This document shows positions 1 through 8,300 of a DNA stretch of 50,798 nt, piece by piece (positions within the stretch are counted from its first letter, which is position 1; each line of letters opens with the position of its first letter). The notes under the pieces were generated by a model that was given only the letters and a program-made list of their open reading frames with translations, did no database searches and had not been told where the DNA came from. Origin of the DNA: Brasilonema sp. CT11. GTDB taxonomy: Bacteria; Cyanobacteriota; Cyanobacteriia; Cyanobacteriales; Nostocaceae. The stretch lies in contig NZ_JABXYX010000032.1 in NCBI RefSeq assembly GCF_017982655.1, positions 1 through 50,798 on the forward strand, written 5' to 3'. Both the position numbers and the translations under genes were made by a program.

Positions 1-339
1 CTCTACCGGATCGCCGCCCGTTACCACGTTGATTAGCAAACGTCCACCAGAGAGGCGATCAAAGGTTGCTGCCATCCGTGCTGCTACCCCAGGCATTACC
101 AATCCAGGACGTATCGCCACCAGAAAATACATTTGCCGAGTTAGCGATGCTAAAGTTGATGCCACAATCCAGGCATCTTCACAAGAGCGACCCGTAGGCA
201 GCAATGCCCCTGTGTAACCTAGATCATCCACCGCTTGAGCAATTTGTCGTAAGTAAGGAAAGCTAACTGCCCGTCCGCCAGTAGCAGTTCCTAGATAACG
301 TCCGTCACCATGAGTTGGGATGAACCATAGTAGCTGCAT
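1..339 (-). CDS. ssuD: FMNH2-dependent alkanesulfonate monooxygenase, N-terminal part (runs off the window)
   Basis: Reading the minus strand from the ATG at 339 gives 113 codons with no stop up to the window edge. The protein starts [18 protein letters not shown] and later contains [20 protein letters not shown] and [17 protein letters not shown], which is the N-terminal TIM-barrel of the luciferase-like SsuD family. SsuD uses reduced flavin and O2 to release sulfite from alkanesulfonates during sulfur starvation. The GDP near the visible end and the PTG motif are typical of this family. The gene continues to the left of the window, so ssu transporter genes cannot be assessed. Start choice: it is the only ATG giving the conserved [12 protein letters not shown] opening. 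The family is clear; the exact substrate class is inferred. Confidence 0.9.
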   Translation of the reverse strand, partial: MQLLWFIPTHGDGRYLGTATGGRAVSFPYLRQIAQAVDDLGYTGALLPTGRSCEDAWIVASTLASLTRQMYFLVAIRPGLVMPGVAARMAATFDRLSGGRLLINVVTGGDPVE

Positions 340-513
340 AATCTTTATTTTGTTAAAATGCGGTATGTCAATTTGCTTGCAGTATTTTAGCGATTTAACT
401 TAGAAGTATCGCACGACCAATTCAGTAAATCAAGCTCTTTTTACCAGGACTTACGCAAGTGTCACAATATAATCAAAAGTGTCACATAGGCAAAAACATG
501 GATTTGAACTTGT

Positions 514-555
514 ATGGCTTACTCTATAAGCCTCAGAAAAAAAGTTCTCGCTTGT
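514..555 (+). pseudogene. IS630-type transposase N-terminal scrap
   Basis: The first residues from the ATG at 514, MAYSISLRKKVLA, match the usual opening of IS630/Tc1-type transposases in cyanobacteria (MAYS-x-DLRKKV). After about 14 codons the similarity stops and the frame runs into unrelated sequence, so only the 5' tip of the gene survives. The open frame continues to 840 by chance through the inverted repeat and into the TnpB debris. I do not regard the 108-codon frame as a functional gene. Confidence 0.5.
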
Positions 556-652
556 GCCACTTTAGAAAAAATGTGCCAGTTGCAATGTATCACTTTCTGC
601 GATGGTTTTGAAGCGGGAACCTTCAAGATGTGGGGCGGGGGTCTTACACGTA

Positions 653-755
653 AAAAAATTGGGCAGGCTTATTTAGAACGAGTACCCGTATGCGCCGACA
701 GATCAACAGACGTTTGCGTAGCGTCCCTCTTAGGGACTAGCCTGCCCAATTTTTT
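653..755. repeat. 17-bp perfect inverted repeat around a 69-base loop
   Basis: AAAAAATTGGGCAGGCT at 653-669 is repeated as its exact reverse complement at 739-755. The arms enclose about 69 bases. The layout resembles the two ends of a short non-autonomous insertion element or a long-loop hairpin. It lies between two transposase scraps, which favours an element remnant over a terminator. Confidence 0.7.
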
Positions 756-780
756 AGGGGGACAATGCGTCGGAACCAGC

Positions 781-973
781 GATTTGCATTTCTATCAGTT
801 GAAGCACCCTTTCGTGCGTTCGTGTTGTTCGTCGTGCTGATGGTTATTATTGCCAGTTTTGTATTGACCAAGAACGAATTGAGAAACGGGAACCAACTGC
901 CCATAACATTGGCATTGATGTTGGACTGAAGGACTATATCTCAATATCCTGGTGCGCTAGACGTTCCGTCTAA
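781..973 (+). pseudogene. TnpB (IS200/IS605 OrfB) fragment with a frameshift
   Basis: In one frame bases 781-804 read DLHFYQLK. In a second frame, bases 815-973 read CVRVVRRADGYYCQFC followed by IDQERIEKREPT and IGIDVGLKDY, then a stop at 971. Together these match the central part of TnpB proteins, the RNA-guided nuclease-like OrfB of IS200/IS605 elements, up to the first RuvC-type motif (the Asp of IDVGL). A frame change at about 805-815 and loss of both the N-terminal and the larger C-terminal part make it a remnant. No tnpA, and no clear element ends, are seen. Confidence 0.75.
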
Positions 974-1101
974 CATTACAATTACTCAGATTCTTTCAAC
1001 ATCCAAACTGGATTGCTATATAATTTTACGAAAGTTTAAATATTTTCTTTAGGAAAAGTTTAGTTGCTAAATTTCCCTTAAGTTGATGAGGAGATAAAAT
1101 T

Positions 1102-1959
1102 ATGCTCACAATAGATCCCTCAAAATTATCTAAAGGGGAACTTCCCCATCCACCTGAGTTTGAGCGTGTGGAAGATGAGCGTCTCCATCGCAAACAGTGT
1201 TTGGCTGGGGAACTTCCCCATCCGCCTGAGTTTGAGCGTGTGGAAGATGAGCGTCTCCATCGCAAACAGCGTTTGGCTGCTGCCTTTCGTTTGTTTGCTC
1301 GTTACGGTTTTGATGAAGGTGTTGCTGGACACATCACTGCTCGTGACCCTGAGTTTCATGACCACTTTTGGGTAAATCCTTTTGGGATGTACTTTGGTCA
1401 TATCCGAGTTTGCGACCTGCTACTGGTCAACCATAAGGGTGAGGTCGTTGAGGGTGATAAGCCAGTAAACGCTGCTGCTTTCGCCATACACTCTCAAATC
1501 CACCAAGCGCGACCAGATGTAGTAGGGGCTGCTCACACACATTCCATGTACGGCAAAACCTGGTCAACCTTGGGACGTCTTCTTGATCCGTTGACTCAAG
1601 ACGCTTGTGCTTTCTATGAAGACCACGCTTTGTTTGAGGACTATACTGGGGTGGTACTGGATTTGGAAGAAAGTCAGCGTATTGCCAATACTTTGGGACA
1701 AAAGAAAGCGGCGATTCTTCGCAACCACGGCTTACTGAGTGTTGGTCGTTCAGTGGATGAAGCAGCATGGTGGTTTATCACAATGGATCGCTGCTGTCAA
1801 TCGCAGTTGATGGCCCAAGCAGCAGGAAAGCCAGTGCTGATTAACCCCGACACTGCTAGTCTGACTTATCGTCAAGTTGGGTCACATTTCATGGGTTGGT
1901 TCAATTTCCAGTCACTGTATGACATGATTGTCCGTCAGCAACCTGACTTGCTGGATTGA
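1102..1959 (+). CDS. Class II aldolase/adducin-family protein with duplicated N-terminal segment
   Basis: The 285-residue protein has the class II aldolase/adducin fold. Metal ligands expected from the fuculose-aldolase family are visible as AHTHS (His145, His147) and RNHG (His209). The acidic catalytic residue of true aldolases seems to be replaced: the segment aligned with it reads PVNAAAF, as in the adducin-like branch, so aldolase activity should not be assumed. Residues 12-35 and 36-59 are a near-exact tandem duplication (GELPHPPEFERVEDERLHRK twice), encoded by a 72-bp direct repeat; family members normally have one copy. The start is supported by GAGGAG upstream. No operon partner is present; the substrate is unknown. 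Confidence 0.88.
   Translation: MLTIDPSKLSKGELPHPPEFERVEDERLHRKQCLAGELPHPPEFERVEDERLHRKQRLAAAFRLFARYGFDEGVAGHITARDPEFHDHFWVNPFGMYFGHIRVCDLLLVNHKGEVVEGDKPVNAAAFAIHSQIHQARPDVVGAAHTHSMYGKTWSTLGRLLDPLTQDACAFYEDHALFEDYTGVVLDLEESQRIANTLGQKKAAILRNHGLLSVGRSVDEAAWWFITMDRCCQSQLMAQAAGKPVLINPDTASLTYRQVGSHFMGWFNFQSLYDMIVRQQPDLLD
1135..1278 (+). repeat. 72-bp in-frame tandem duplication inside the aldolase-family gene
   Basis: Bases 1135-1206 and 1207-1278 are the same sequence apart from two substitutions (CCA/CCG and TGT/CGT). The unit is exactly 24 codons, so the reading frame is kept. One of the two changes alters the protein (Cys to Arg). The low divergence points to a recent event. Confidence 0.95.
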
Positions 1960-2063
1960 TTGACATCCTCCCACCGCGCCTTGTTTTTTCTGATCTGCAA
2001 AAAACAGTTGTGTCTGACTAGGTCAAACACAACATGCTGAGTTTTCACACATCCCACGAAGCT

Positions 2064-4376
2064 TTATGAGTTTCTTCTACTGTTTCTAAAAGAAGATGAA
2101 CTAGACCTGGAATGAGTGAAGTCAATACTTTCATCATCTCCAATTCTTTCACTACTCATGCTGTGCTTGTAATACTGTTGGTAATAGCTATATGAGGCAG
2201 GCGTGGTATCTTTGGACTTATTAGCTATCACTCCTAAAATCGGTGTGCCAGACATTTGCAGATCGTCTAAAGCTTGTTGGAATATGGTACGTTTTAGCTT
2301 TCCTAATCCTGCGACTAGTACCAGTCCATTGGTATTAGCAGCCAGTAGGTTAGCATCTGCAAAACCCACCAAAGGTGGCGTGTCGTAGATTACCAAATCA
2401 AAAGAAGCTTGTAAGTCACTCATTAAATCCTGCATTTTGTGAGATGCGAGCAATCTAATTGAGTCAGGCGGAATTGGACCAGCACTGAGAACAAACAGGT
2501 TGTCCTCTAAGGGCGATCGCTCAATCACATTGTTCCAGTCTAAATCTTGTGCAATGACATCGGTTAATCCCTGAATATTCATCAGACCGACACGATTATG
2601 GATTGTGGGAGAGCGTAGATTTGCATCTACCAGTAGTACTCGTTGCCCCATTGCTGCGGCTGCGAGCGCTAGGTGTATTGCTACAGTCGTTTTACCATCT
2701 TCCTTTGCCGCCGAACTGATGACGAGTGAACGAATCGGTGTATCTGAGCTTAAAAGAAGAATATTGGTGTAAAGAGAGCGAAAAACTTCAAAAAAGGATG
2801 CTTTGGCTGCTTGTTGCATTCCACCAGATGTTTCTTGCCAAGCTAGTGCTCCTATTTCTTTCCTTAAAGGAACGACTCCTAATAGCGGTAATCCAGTCGA
2901 TTCCTTGAGGTCTTTGGAAGAGTATAGAACGTTACTGAGCTTATCTGCAACTAAAGCTGCACCTGTACCCAGCAGCAAACCTAACAGTGTCCCCAAAGCT
3001 AAGTTTCGTTTGGCACTGCCTGGGCCAGTTTTTGGTTCATTCACTTCCTCAAGTTTGGGATCGAGTAACTTCCAAGAGGGGGACCTTAAAGCTTGCTCAA
3101 TCTGCAATGCTTGTTTTTTAGCTGAAAATTGAATCAGACCTTCAGTCGCAATCTTTAAGTTTCGCTGAATATCATCGTATTCACGGATCACAACTGCTAA
3201 ATTTCTCAGGTAATTATTGAAATAAGCAATTTTGTCTCCCAAAGATTTATCACGTGCTTGCAAGGCCCGGATACGGCTTTCATAATCTCTTTTCACCCGG
3301 TTTTCTTCCCCAGCTAGCATTGGCAGCAGATTTGCTTTCTGCCCCTCTAAGTATTGCAAACTAGGGTTTTCATTTGTGAATTTTGCTCCTGCTTTTTTGA
3401 GCTCAATGTCTACTGTTTGGATTTGATCCAATATTTTTTGGTAGCGAGCGTTTTCGCTCAGCACCGAATTCCCAGCCCTTTCACCTGGCTGTTGGGCTAA
3501 CTCCCGTTTCAAATCTTCATAGGTAGCTAGCATTTGTTCTAGCTGTACGCGATTTTCTGCTTGCTGTTGGGTTAAAGTAGCAATTTGTTGAGAAATTTCT
3601 TGAGCTTTCTGTGCTGGTTCAACTAAGTCATGTCTTTGTCGAATGATTCGCTGTCTTTCTTGCCAGGCTCTAACCCGATTCTCTAAAGGCAGTTCTTGCT
3701 GTCTAACAAAGCTAATTGCCTGATTCACATCCTCTAGACGCTCGTTGACACTATACTCCACGTAAGTTTTTTGAAGTTTAGTTAAGACATCGCGAACTAG
3801 TTCCTTGTCTGCAGATGTGTATGTGACTTCTAAGATGTTTGGTTTTCCGGATGCTATTTGTAAGCCGGCGACTATTGAGTCGTAATCTAGTTTTGGATAT
3901 TTAGTTTTATATTTATCCTGAAGCTCTTCGACAACTTTGTCTAGCATTTTACGACTTTCTAAAACTTGCATCGTCGTCGTAACTGCTTCTACTGACTCAG
4001 GAGATGCTATTCCTTGTTGGGAACTCAGGCTTTGAGGGATATTGGCTACTGCCCGACCCTCACCAGTCACAGGTTTTGTTAAAATCTCAAACTTACCTTG
4101 ATACACTGGAGGATCTGTTTCCGCCTTCAACACAGCTGCTGTCGCTACTACGCCTGTTACACCAGCAATTAATAATGCACGGCGGCGCAGAGTAGCTCCA
4201 ACTTGACCGAGATTCAATCCACCTTCTTCATTTAACTGGGCTGTGTAGGCTTGTGACAACGGGTGAGGATATTTGTCTGACTTCAGCATAGCCTTAGTAA
4301 CTTCTCTAAGTTGTGGTTTTCCGTAGTTGCACGCTTTCGAGCTAAACCTTGGTATACATTTCTCTAATGTGCTCAA
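2064..4376 (-). CDS. Wzc-type polysaccharide co-polymerase / tyrosine autokinase (BY-kinase)
   Basis: The 770-residue protein joins a Wzz-like chain-length domain to a CpsD/CapB-type kinase domain. A first membrane segment lies near residues 67-85 (ALLIAGVTGVVATAAV), a long coiled-coil periplasmic part follows, and a second membrane segment (LALGTLLGLLLGTGAALVAD) precedes the cytoplasmic kinase. The kinase has Walker A (AAKEDGKTT, Lys562), Walker A' (RVLLVDANLRSP) and Walker B (LVIYDTPP), then a C-terminal tyrosine cluster (SYSYYQQYY) for autophosphorylation. Such proteins control length and export of exopolysaccharide or capsule. It stands alone; no glycosyltransferase or polymerase genes adjoin it. 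About 55 residues before the first membrane segment could reflect a later true start. Confidence 0.93.
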   Translation of the reverse strand: MSTLEKCIPRFSSKACNYGKPQLREVTKAMLKSDKYPHPLSQAYTAQLNEEGGLNLGQVGATLRRRALLIAGVTGVVATAAVLKAETDPPVYQGKFEILTKPVTGEGRAVANIPQSLSSQQGIASPESVEAVTTTMQVLESRKMLDKVVEELQDKYKTKYPKLDYDSIVAGLQIASGKPNILEVTYTSADKELVRDVLTKLQKTYVEYSVNERLEDVNQAISFVRQQELPLENRVRAWQERQRIIRQRHDLVEPAQKAQEISQQIATLTQQQAENRVQLEQMLATYEDLKRELAQQPGERAGNSVLSENARYQKILDQIQTVDIELKKAGAKFTNENPSLQYLEGQKANLLPMLAGEENRVKRDYESRIRALQARDKSLGDKIAYFNNYLRNLAVVIREYDDIQRNLKIATEGLIQFSAKKQALQIEQALRSPSWKLLDPKLEEVNEPKTGPGSAKRNLALGTLLGLLLGTGAALVADKLSNVLYSSKDLKESTGLPLLGVVPLRKEIGALAWQETSGGMQQAAKASFFEVFRSLYTNILLLSSDTPIRSLVISSAAKEDGKTTVAIHLALAAAAMGQRVLLVDANLRSPTIHNRVGLMNIQGLTDVIAQDLDWNNVIERSPLEDNLFVLSAGPIPPDSIRLLASHKMQDLMSDLQASFDLVIYDTPPLVGFADANLLAANTNGLVLVAGLGKLKRTIFQQALDDLQMSGTPILGVIANKSKDTTPASYSYYQQYYKHSMSSERIGDDESIDFTHSRSSSSSFRNSRRNS

Positions 4377-5205
4377 GTACCAAATTGTTTGATATTAACA
4401 TCAACGTTGGTGAACCCATTAGTTAATGGCACAGTTTTGATACTCTTAAGGCAATTTAAGTTTTACCCTAAACCAAGTGATAGATACTTTTACCCTGTCT
4501 GAAGTCCCGAAAAAATACTAATAACACCGCAGCAATGCACTTAAGTATATTATTCTTATACACTCAATACTCTTCCGGATAAAATTTAATGATATTAATT
4601 TAACTTTATTTATTTTAGGTATACACTGATTGTGATCTTGCAGTGCCAATCAAAGGTGTAAGGGGAGCCAGTGCGTTGGGGAGCCAGTACTGTAGGAGGG
4701 TTTCCCTCCGTAGGTATCTGGTGAGACAGCGCTGCAGGAGGGTCTCCCGACCTAGGCGACTGCGTTAGCGCAGCGGAACCGGAGGTTCTCCCCGAAGGGC
4801 GTTCGGGTTTCCCGACTTGAAGCACCTGGCGTTGTAAGGGCAACGCCTAGAGCGCTCAGCGGCTCGACTGACTTGTGCTGAGCCTGTCGAAGTAGCTTCG
4901 CCGAACGTCCGAACGGTGTAAGGGTGTAAGGGAATAAGAGAATAAATGCATTTTCTGTATCCCAAGCGTAAATGCATTTCCCCTATACTCCTATACCCCT
5001 ATACCCCTAGTTCAGGTGTAAGGAAAAAGGTGTTTGCTTCATTCGTAGCGGGTGGTGCGCCGCCCGTGGGGCGCTCTGAAGAAACACTCTTGAGGGAGGG
5101 AGTGAGGAAGTGAGAGTGAAATGTCTGTTTCATGCATAACAAATGGCGCACTACCTTTAGGCTGCTTTCAACCAAGATGCCGAACTTATATTCCTCTGTT
5201 TATAA
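4377..5205. other. Repeat-rich spacer without genes
   Basis: The part next to the kinase start is AT-rich and probably contains its promoter. From about 4650 to 5000 the sequence is a patchwork of short GC-rich palindromic repeats and CCCTATAC / GGTGTAAGG-type tandem repeats. One unit (about 4680-4725) recurs at 39.7 kb and 45.8 kb. The short frames here have no recognisable protein features, so I call none of them genes. Confidence 0.65.
4685..4765. repeat. Dispersed palindromic repeat, copy 1 (double unit)
   Basis: The segment CCAGTACTGTAGGAGGGTTT and the following CCCTCCGTAGGTATCTGG form a palindromic unit around GGAGGGTTTCCCTCC. A second diverged unit (GCTGCAGGAGGGTCTCCC) follows at once. 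Equivalent units are found at about 39,735-39,800 and 45,828-45,884. The units look like small dispersed palindromes that travel without coding capacity. Confidence 0.8.
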
Positions 5206-5277
5206 CTGGGGCGCTAGGATTCGAACCTAGGGATGGCGGGACCAAAACCCGCTGCCTTACCACTTGGCTACGCCCCA
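5206..5277 (-). tRNA. trnQ: tRNA-Gln (anticodon TTG)
   Basis: On the minus strand the sequence folds as a 72-nt tRNA. The acceptor stem pairs TGGGGCG with CGCCCCA and is followed by discriminator G. The D arm is GCCAAGTGGTAAGGC. The anticodon stem is GCGGG/CCCGC with loop TTTTGGT, giving anticodon TTG. The T arm is CTAGGTTCGAATCCTAG. CCA is not encoded. Length and sequence fit cyanobacterial glutamine tRNA. Confidence 0.96.
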
Positions 5278-5470
5278 TCAATTTGTCTTTCAATAATATA
5301 GCAAAAATTGAGGGGGTAGTGTCAAGTACTTCGCGATTTGACTTGAGGAGAATTTTATCAAATCGAAGAGGTATTCACCCGTGAAACTACAAGCCCAGGC
5401 TATGTCTATGGGTTGCGCCACTGGGCTAGCCATAGACACGGGTTTTGCCACAAGCCTTAGCTTGGATAAT

Positions 5471-6817
5471 TCATCGACTATCAACTCTCCCATTGGGGCG
5501 CTGAATAATTGTTTCTAGAACCCGCCGCTTCGCTTTTGGATCAATACTTACCAAGCGCACATACTCATTGCTATATTCCCCAAGACAGGATTCCACAGTT
5601 GATATTGCATCTTGTTCGCCGGTTATTGGGCTTGTGATGCAACTTTGCCAGGAACCTATGCGGAAGCGACGCTCATCTACATGCTCAATACCTATTCTGT
5701 AACCTTGAGACAATATCTGACGTATCTGTTCTTGGGTTTCTAAGCTCAAATGGCTATTTGATACCTGTTGTTTCTGGAATCCATTAGATATTACAGGTTG
5801 GCTTGCGCGATCGCTTGACGGTTGAGTATTTGGTGTCACGCCACCAGAAGATGCCGATTGATTACGAGAGTACAAATCGCTTGACGGTTGAGTATTTGGT
5901 GTCACGCCACCAGAAGGTGCGGATTGATTACGAGAGTACAAGCCGCGATTATACTGACTCACCAGTTGAGAATTCTCGACTCGCTGCTGTTCACCAACCA
6001 TCAACTTGCCCATCTCAATTAAGTTAGATAAGCTGAAATTAGGCTTTCTGAATTGTGGTGGACCTTCAAGGCTGTTAACCACACGTTGAGATACGCGCTC
6101 AATTCCCGTTTCATGTATGAAGTTGCGAATTTGCTCATCATATATTCGGGCACGCGAAGCGCTGAAAAAGTCTATCGATTGATTTGGGAATGTATCGACT
6201 AATTTTTCAACTTCTTGAGGTGAAAGTCCATCTTCACTAAAAATCCCACCGACAATACCAACCTTATCATCTCGGTCTGGGTCCCAGTAAAATTTCTCCA
6301 TTCGACCATCCCGAATCAGTGGCGCATAGAGCGTGGATAAGTCATTACCTGTTACAAGAATCGGTACACGATGTAAAGGCGTTGCGTCGTAACTACCGGG
6401 AAGTTGCACATCTGTGGGATTGTCGGCAATATTCATCAGTGTGGCATTCACCAACTGAGTGTTGACTGTGTACTGAGTGCCTTCATCAAAGCGTCCTGCA
6501 CCTGCATCCAAATCATTAATCATGATCACGCACATTCTGCCCCGCACGCGAATGAGTTCCGCTGTTTCTCGATAGCGCAGACGAATCAGACGTGCTGGAT
6601 CTCCTGCATCTGGACTTTCGAGTTCGCCACCGGATATGTGAGTCACTTCAATACCCATTTTTTCAAAGACTAACTCACATTGAAACGACTTGCCCTCGCC
6701 TTTGCGTCCGTGAATCCCTAAAATTAAGGGAACTCGAACACCAGGAAGATCGAGATAATTTTTGGTGATGTGAACTGCAAGTTTATCCAGAAAGCGGGGA
6801 GAAATGTAGTAACTCAT
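5471..6817 (-). CDS. rca: RuBisCO activase with C-terminal small-subunit-like domain
   Basis: The 448-residue AAA+ protein has Walker A GRKGEGKS (37-44) and Walker B VIMINDLD (97-104), as in RuBisCO activases that pull inhibitory sugar phosphates from the active site. The C-terminal part, from about residue 350 (LETQEQIRQILSQGYRIGIE) to RRVLETIIQRP, is a small-subunit-like (SSUL) domain, known in cyanobacteria to tether the activase to RuBisCO and carboxysomes. The linker between AAA+ and SSUL is rich in Ser, Gln and Asn and contains a 22-residue tandem duplication. It lies downstream of rbcLXS on the same strand, but a strong terminator and about 565 bases separate them, so it is probably transcribed on its own. 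Confidence 0.95.
   Translation of the reverse strand: MSYYISPRFLDKLAVHITKNYLDLPGVRVPLILGIHGRKGEGKSFQCELVFEKMGIEVTHISGGELESPDAGDPARLIRLRYRETAELIRVRGRMCVIMINDLDAGAGRFDEGTQYTVNTQLVNATLMNIADNPTDVQLPGSYDATPLHRVPILVTGNDLSTLYAPLIRDGRMEKFYWDPDRDDKVGIVGGIFSEDGLSPQEVEKLVDTFPNQSIDFFSASRARIYDEQIRNFIHETGIERVSQRVVNSLEGPPQFRKPNFSLSNLIEMGKLMVGEQQRVENSQLVSQYNRGLYSRNQSAPSGGVTPNTQPSSDLYSRNQSASSGGVTPNTQPSSDRASQPVISNGFQKQQVSNSHLSLETQEQIRQILSQGYRIGIEHVDERRFRIGSWQSCITSPITGEQDAISTVESCLGEYSNEYVRLVSIDPKAKRRVLETIIQRPNGRVDSR
5813..5944 (-). repeat. 66-bp in-frame tandem duplication in the rca linker
   Basis: Bases 5813-5878 and 5879-5944 are near-identical 66-bp units. They encode two 22-residue copies of LYSRNQSAxSGGVTPNTQPS plus SD in the flexible linker between the AAA+ and SSUL domains. 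Only a few bases differ, so duplication is recent. The change lengthens the tether without touching either folded domain. Confidence 0.93.
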
Positions 6818-7046
6818 AAATATTTACCAATAATTTCAATCCCTGAACGGGATGAGTGACCCTTGCCAACCAAAAGTCTACAATTATTTCAGGTGATAGT
6901 TGGTTGGCTTCCTTCAAATAATATTAATTTTTTTTGACTACTAATTTTCATTCATTTTGAAATTAAAATATTTTCTCTTTTTATTTAAGTAAATACTTTT
7001 TCTTATATAGGAATCTGGTTTGGTTTATGAAAGAACTCGTTGAGCT

Positions 7047-7112
7047 AGGGAACGCTTAACACCCTAACGCTTAACTCTTAACTCTTAACTCTTAACACCC
7101 GAACGCTTAACA
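7047..7112. repeat. Short tandemly repeated heptamers (CTTAACT type)
   Basis: The run contains CTTAACTCTTAACTCTTAAC flanked by ACGCTTAACACC-type variants. It is a heptanucleotide short tandem repeat of the kind common between genes in Nostocales. No coding or clear regulatory role is visible. Confidence 0.8.
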
Positions 7113-7290
7113 TACACTGTACTGAGTTCCGTTCATAAATCAAATATAAATCCTATATTTTAAAATATACGTATATTTTTTGAACTGTGAGTTGAAGCAC
7201 AACTTGGAATCACAAAGATAGTTCGATGATTAATTTTTTTGCATCTACTTAATACTTTACAAAAAGTGCACCCGACACTATCTAAATAGT

Positions 7291-7327
7291 AAAAAAACAG
7301 AGGTAGATAACTCTACCTCTGTTTTTT
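7291..7327 (-). terminator. Rho-independent terminator of the rbcLXS operon
   Basis: Two arms, AACAGAGGTAGA and TCTACCTCTGTT, pair perfectly around a TAAC loop and are bordered by A and T runs. Read on the minus strand, the hairpin ends in a run of Ts and lies about 57 bases past the rbcS stop. The symmetric A/T borders could let it act in both directions. Confidence 0.92.
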
Positions 7328-7383
7328 GGGAGATGAATCAATTATTTACAGTTCTCTTACGAACTAATTCCAACTTATCAGCT

Positions 7384-7719
7384 TTAGTATCTGCTGCTAT
7401 TGGGCTTGTGAACGATAAAGCTGAGAACTTGGCACTGCTTGATGTTGTCAAAACCAACAACGCGGATAAAGTTATTACCGTACTGAGAACGGCAAGCTTG
7501 GACTTCGTTTAGTACTTCTTGAGTAGATCTTGCACCAAACAGAGGCAGTTTCCACAGAGTCCAGTAATATACTGTTGGCTCCGAATTCTCGTTAAATTCA
7601 ATGGCTGGAATGTAACCTTGGTTGAGAATGTACTGGATTTGCTTGGAAATTTGAGCATCGGAGAGAGGAGGCAGATAAGAAAGGGTTTCGTAGCGACGCT
7701 CTTTTGAAAAGGTTTGCAT
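7384..7719 (-). CDS. rbcS: RuBisCO small subunit
   Basis: The 111-residue protein begins [19 protein letters not shown] and contains [22 protein letters not shown] and [17 protein letters not shown], the standard RuBisCO small-subunit pattern at normal cyanobacterial length. Eight copies cap the L8S8 holoenzyme in carboxysomes. It is the last gene of the minus-strand rbcL-rbcX-rbcS operon, 85 bases after rbcX, and is followed by a strong terminator. The rbcX-rbcS spacer carries heptamer repeats. Confidence 0.98.
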   Translation of the reverse strand: MQTFSKERRYETLSYLPPLSDAQISKQIQYILNQGYIPAIEFNENSEPTVYYWTLWKLPLFGARSTQEVLNEVQACRSQYGNNFIRVVGFDNIKQCQVLSFIVHKPNSSRY

Positions 7720-7777
7720 AAGTGATGATAATGGGTTGCGGTTGACATCAGTTATGAGTGAACAGTTATCAGTTATT

Positions 7778-7816
7778 AACTGTTAACTGTTCACTGTTAA
7801 CTGTTCACTGTTCAAT
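7778..7816. repeat. Heptamer repeats running into the 3' end of rbcX
   Basis: Five units of ACTGTTA or ACTGTTC follow one another between rbcS and rbcX. The array extends into the last codons of rbcX, whose stop lies at 7805-7807. It is therefore part of both the operon's intergenic RNA and the rbcX C-terminal coding end. Confidence 0.8.
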
Positions 7817-8203
7817 GTTTGGATCTGAAGTTGCTTGTGTTTCTGGTTCCGGACTGGGATCTGATGTATTTATTTGCGTCATTCGCTCAAGATGCTGGCG
7901 ACGGTGTTCCATATTGGCTTGCTGAATGCCCGTGCGAACCATTTCGGGTAAGTATTCTGCAACTTGTTCCGCTATGTGTTCTCTAACAGTCATGATCCGC
8001 AAAGCCAATTCGGGCTTCTCTTGAAACAGTTGCTTAACGTACGCTTCTCCATCCTGAATTTTATCAGCAGAAAAGCGTTGTAGCCAAAGTGCCAAGGGAG
8101 GATTTGTTTCGCTAACTTGAGCCAACACCGTTTTTAGTGCCTGATAAGTCAGGTAACTTTGCAGCGTCTTGGCTGTGTCTTTCGCAATTTGTTTAATATC
8201 CAT
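7805..8203 (-). CDS. rbcX: RuBisCO assembly chaperone RbcX
   Basis: From ATG at 8203 the protein is 132 residues and starts MDIKQIAKDTAKTLQSYLTY, the conserved RbcX opening. RbcX is a small helical dimer that clamps the C-terminal peptide of RbcL during L8 assembly. The frame is open upstream to 8245, but those 14 extra codons (MSYYFLPILGLGSS) are not part of the family, so I chose 8203. The core ends near EYLPEMVRTGIQQANMEHRR; the remaining tail is Ser/Pro/Glu-rich and probably disordered. Gene order between rbcL and rbcS is the usual one for Nostocales. Confidence 0.95.
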   Translation of the reverse strand: MDIKQIAKDTAKTLQSYLTYQALKTVLAQVSETNPPLALWLQRFSADKIQDGEAYVKQLFQEKPELALRIMTVREHIAEQVAEYLPEMVRTGIQQANMEHRRQHLERMTQINTSDPSPEPETQATSDPNIEQ

Positions 8204-8300
8204 GCTTGACCCCAGCCCTAGAATAGGTAAAAAGTAATAACTCAAAAGTAATGAGAAAGAAGGATTATTTTCTTTTACTTTTTAACTTCTTACTTGACGA

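Larger units (their letters stand above)
340..1101. other. Spacer with transposase debris, no intact gene
   Basis: This 760-base stretch separates divergent ssuD and the class II aldolase gene. It holds a short IS630-type N-terminal piece, a 17-bp perfect inverted repeat and a broken TnpB-like fragment, listed separately. I see no intact coding region. The last 100 bases before 1102 are AT-rich and end in GAGGAG about 11 bases before the aldolase ATG, so they should carry its promoter and ribosome binding site. Confidence 0.6.
6818..7383. other. Spacer between rca and rbcS with heptamer repeats
   Basis: The stretch carries the probable rca promoter on the minus strand, a run of CTTAACT-like heptamers at about 7047-7112, and the rbc terminator at 7291-7327. 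It is AT-rich with no convincing open frame. A GATGAGTGACCC-type sequence adjoins the rca start, but I see no classical Shine-Dalgarno motif. Confidence 0.6.

Noticed and set aside
29-217. 62-codon plus-strand frame at the window start
   Set aside because: It is antisense to the clear ssuD reading frame, which is open to the window edge and shows family motifs.
4610-4977. Two overlapping minus-strand frames of 70-77 codons
   Set aside because: They lie wholly in dispersed palindromic repeats and translate to low-complexity Pro/Ser/Arg-rich sequence.
7047-7112. Heptamer runs as CRISPR or origin iterons
   Set aside because: Units are 7 bp and contiguous, without spacers or DnaA boxes, and similar runs recur between many genes in this window.
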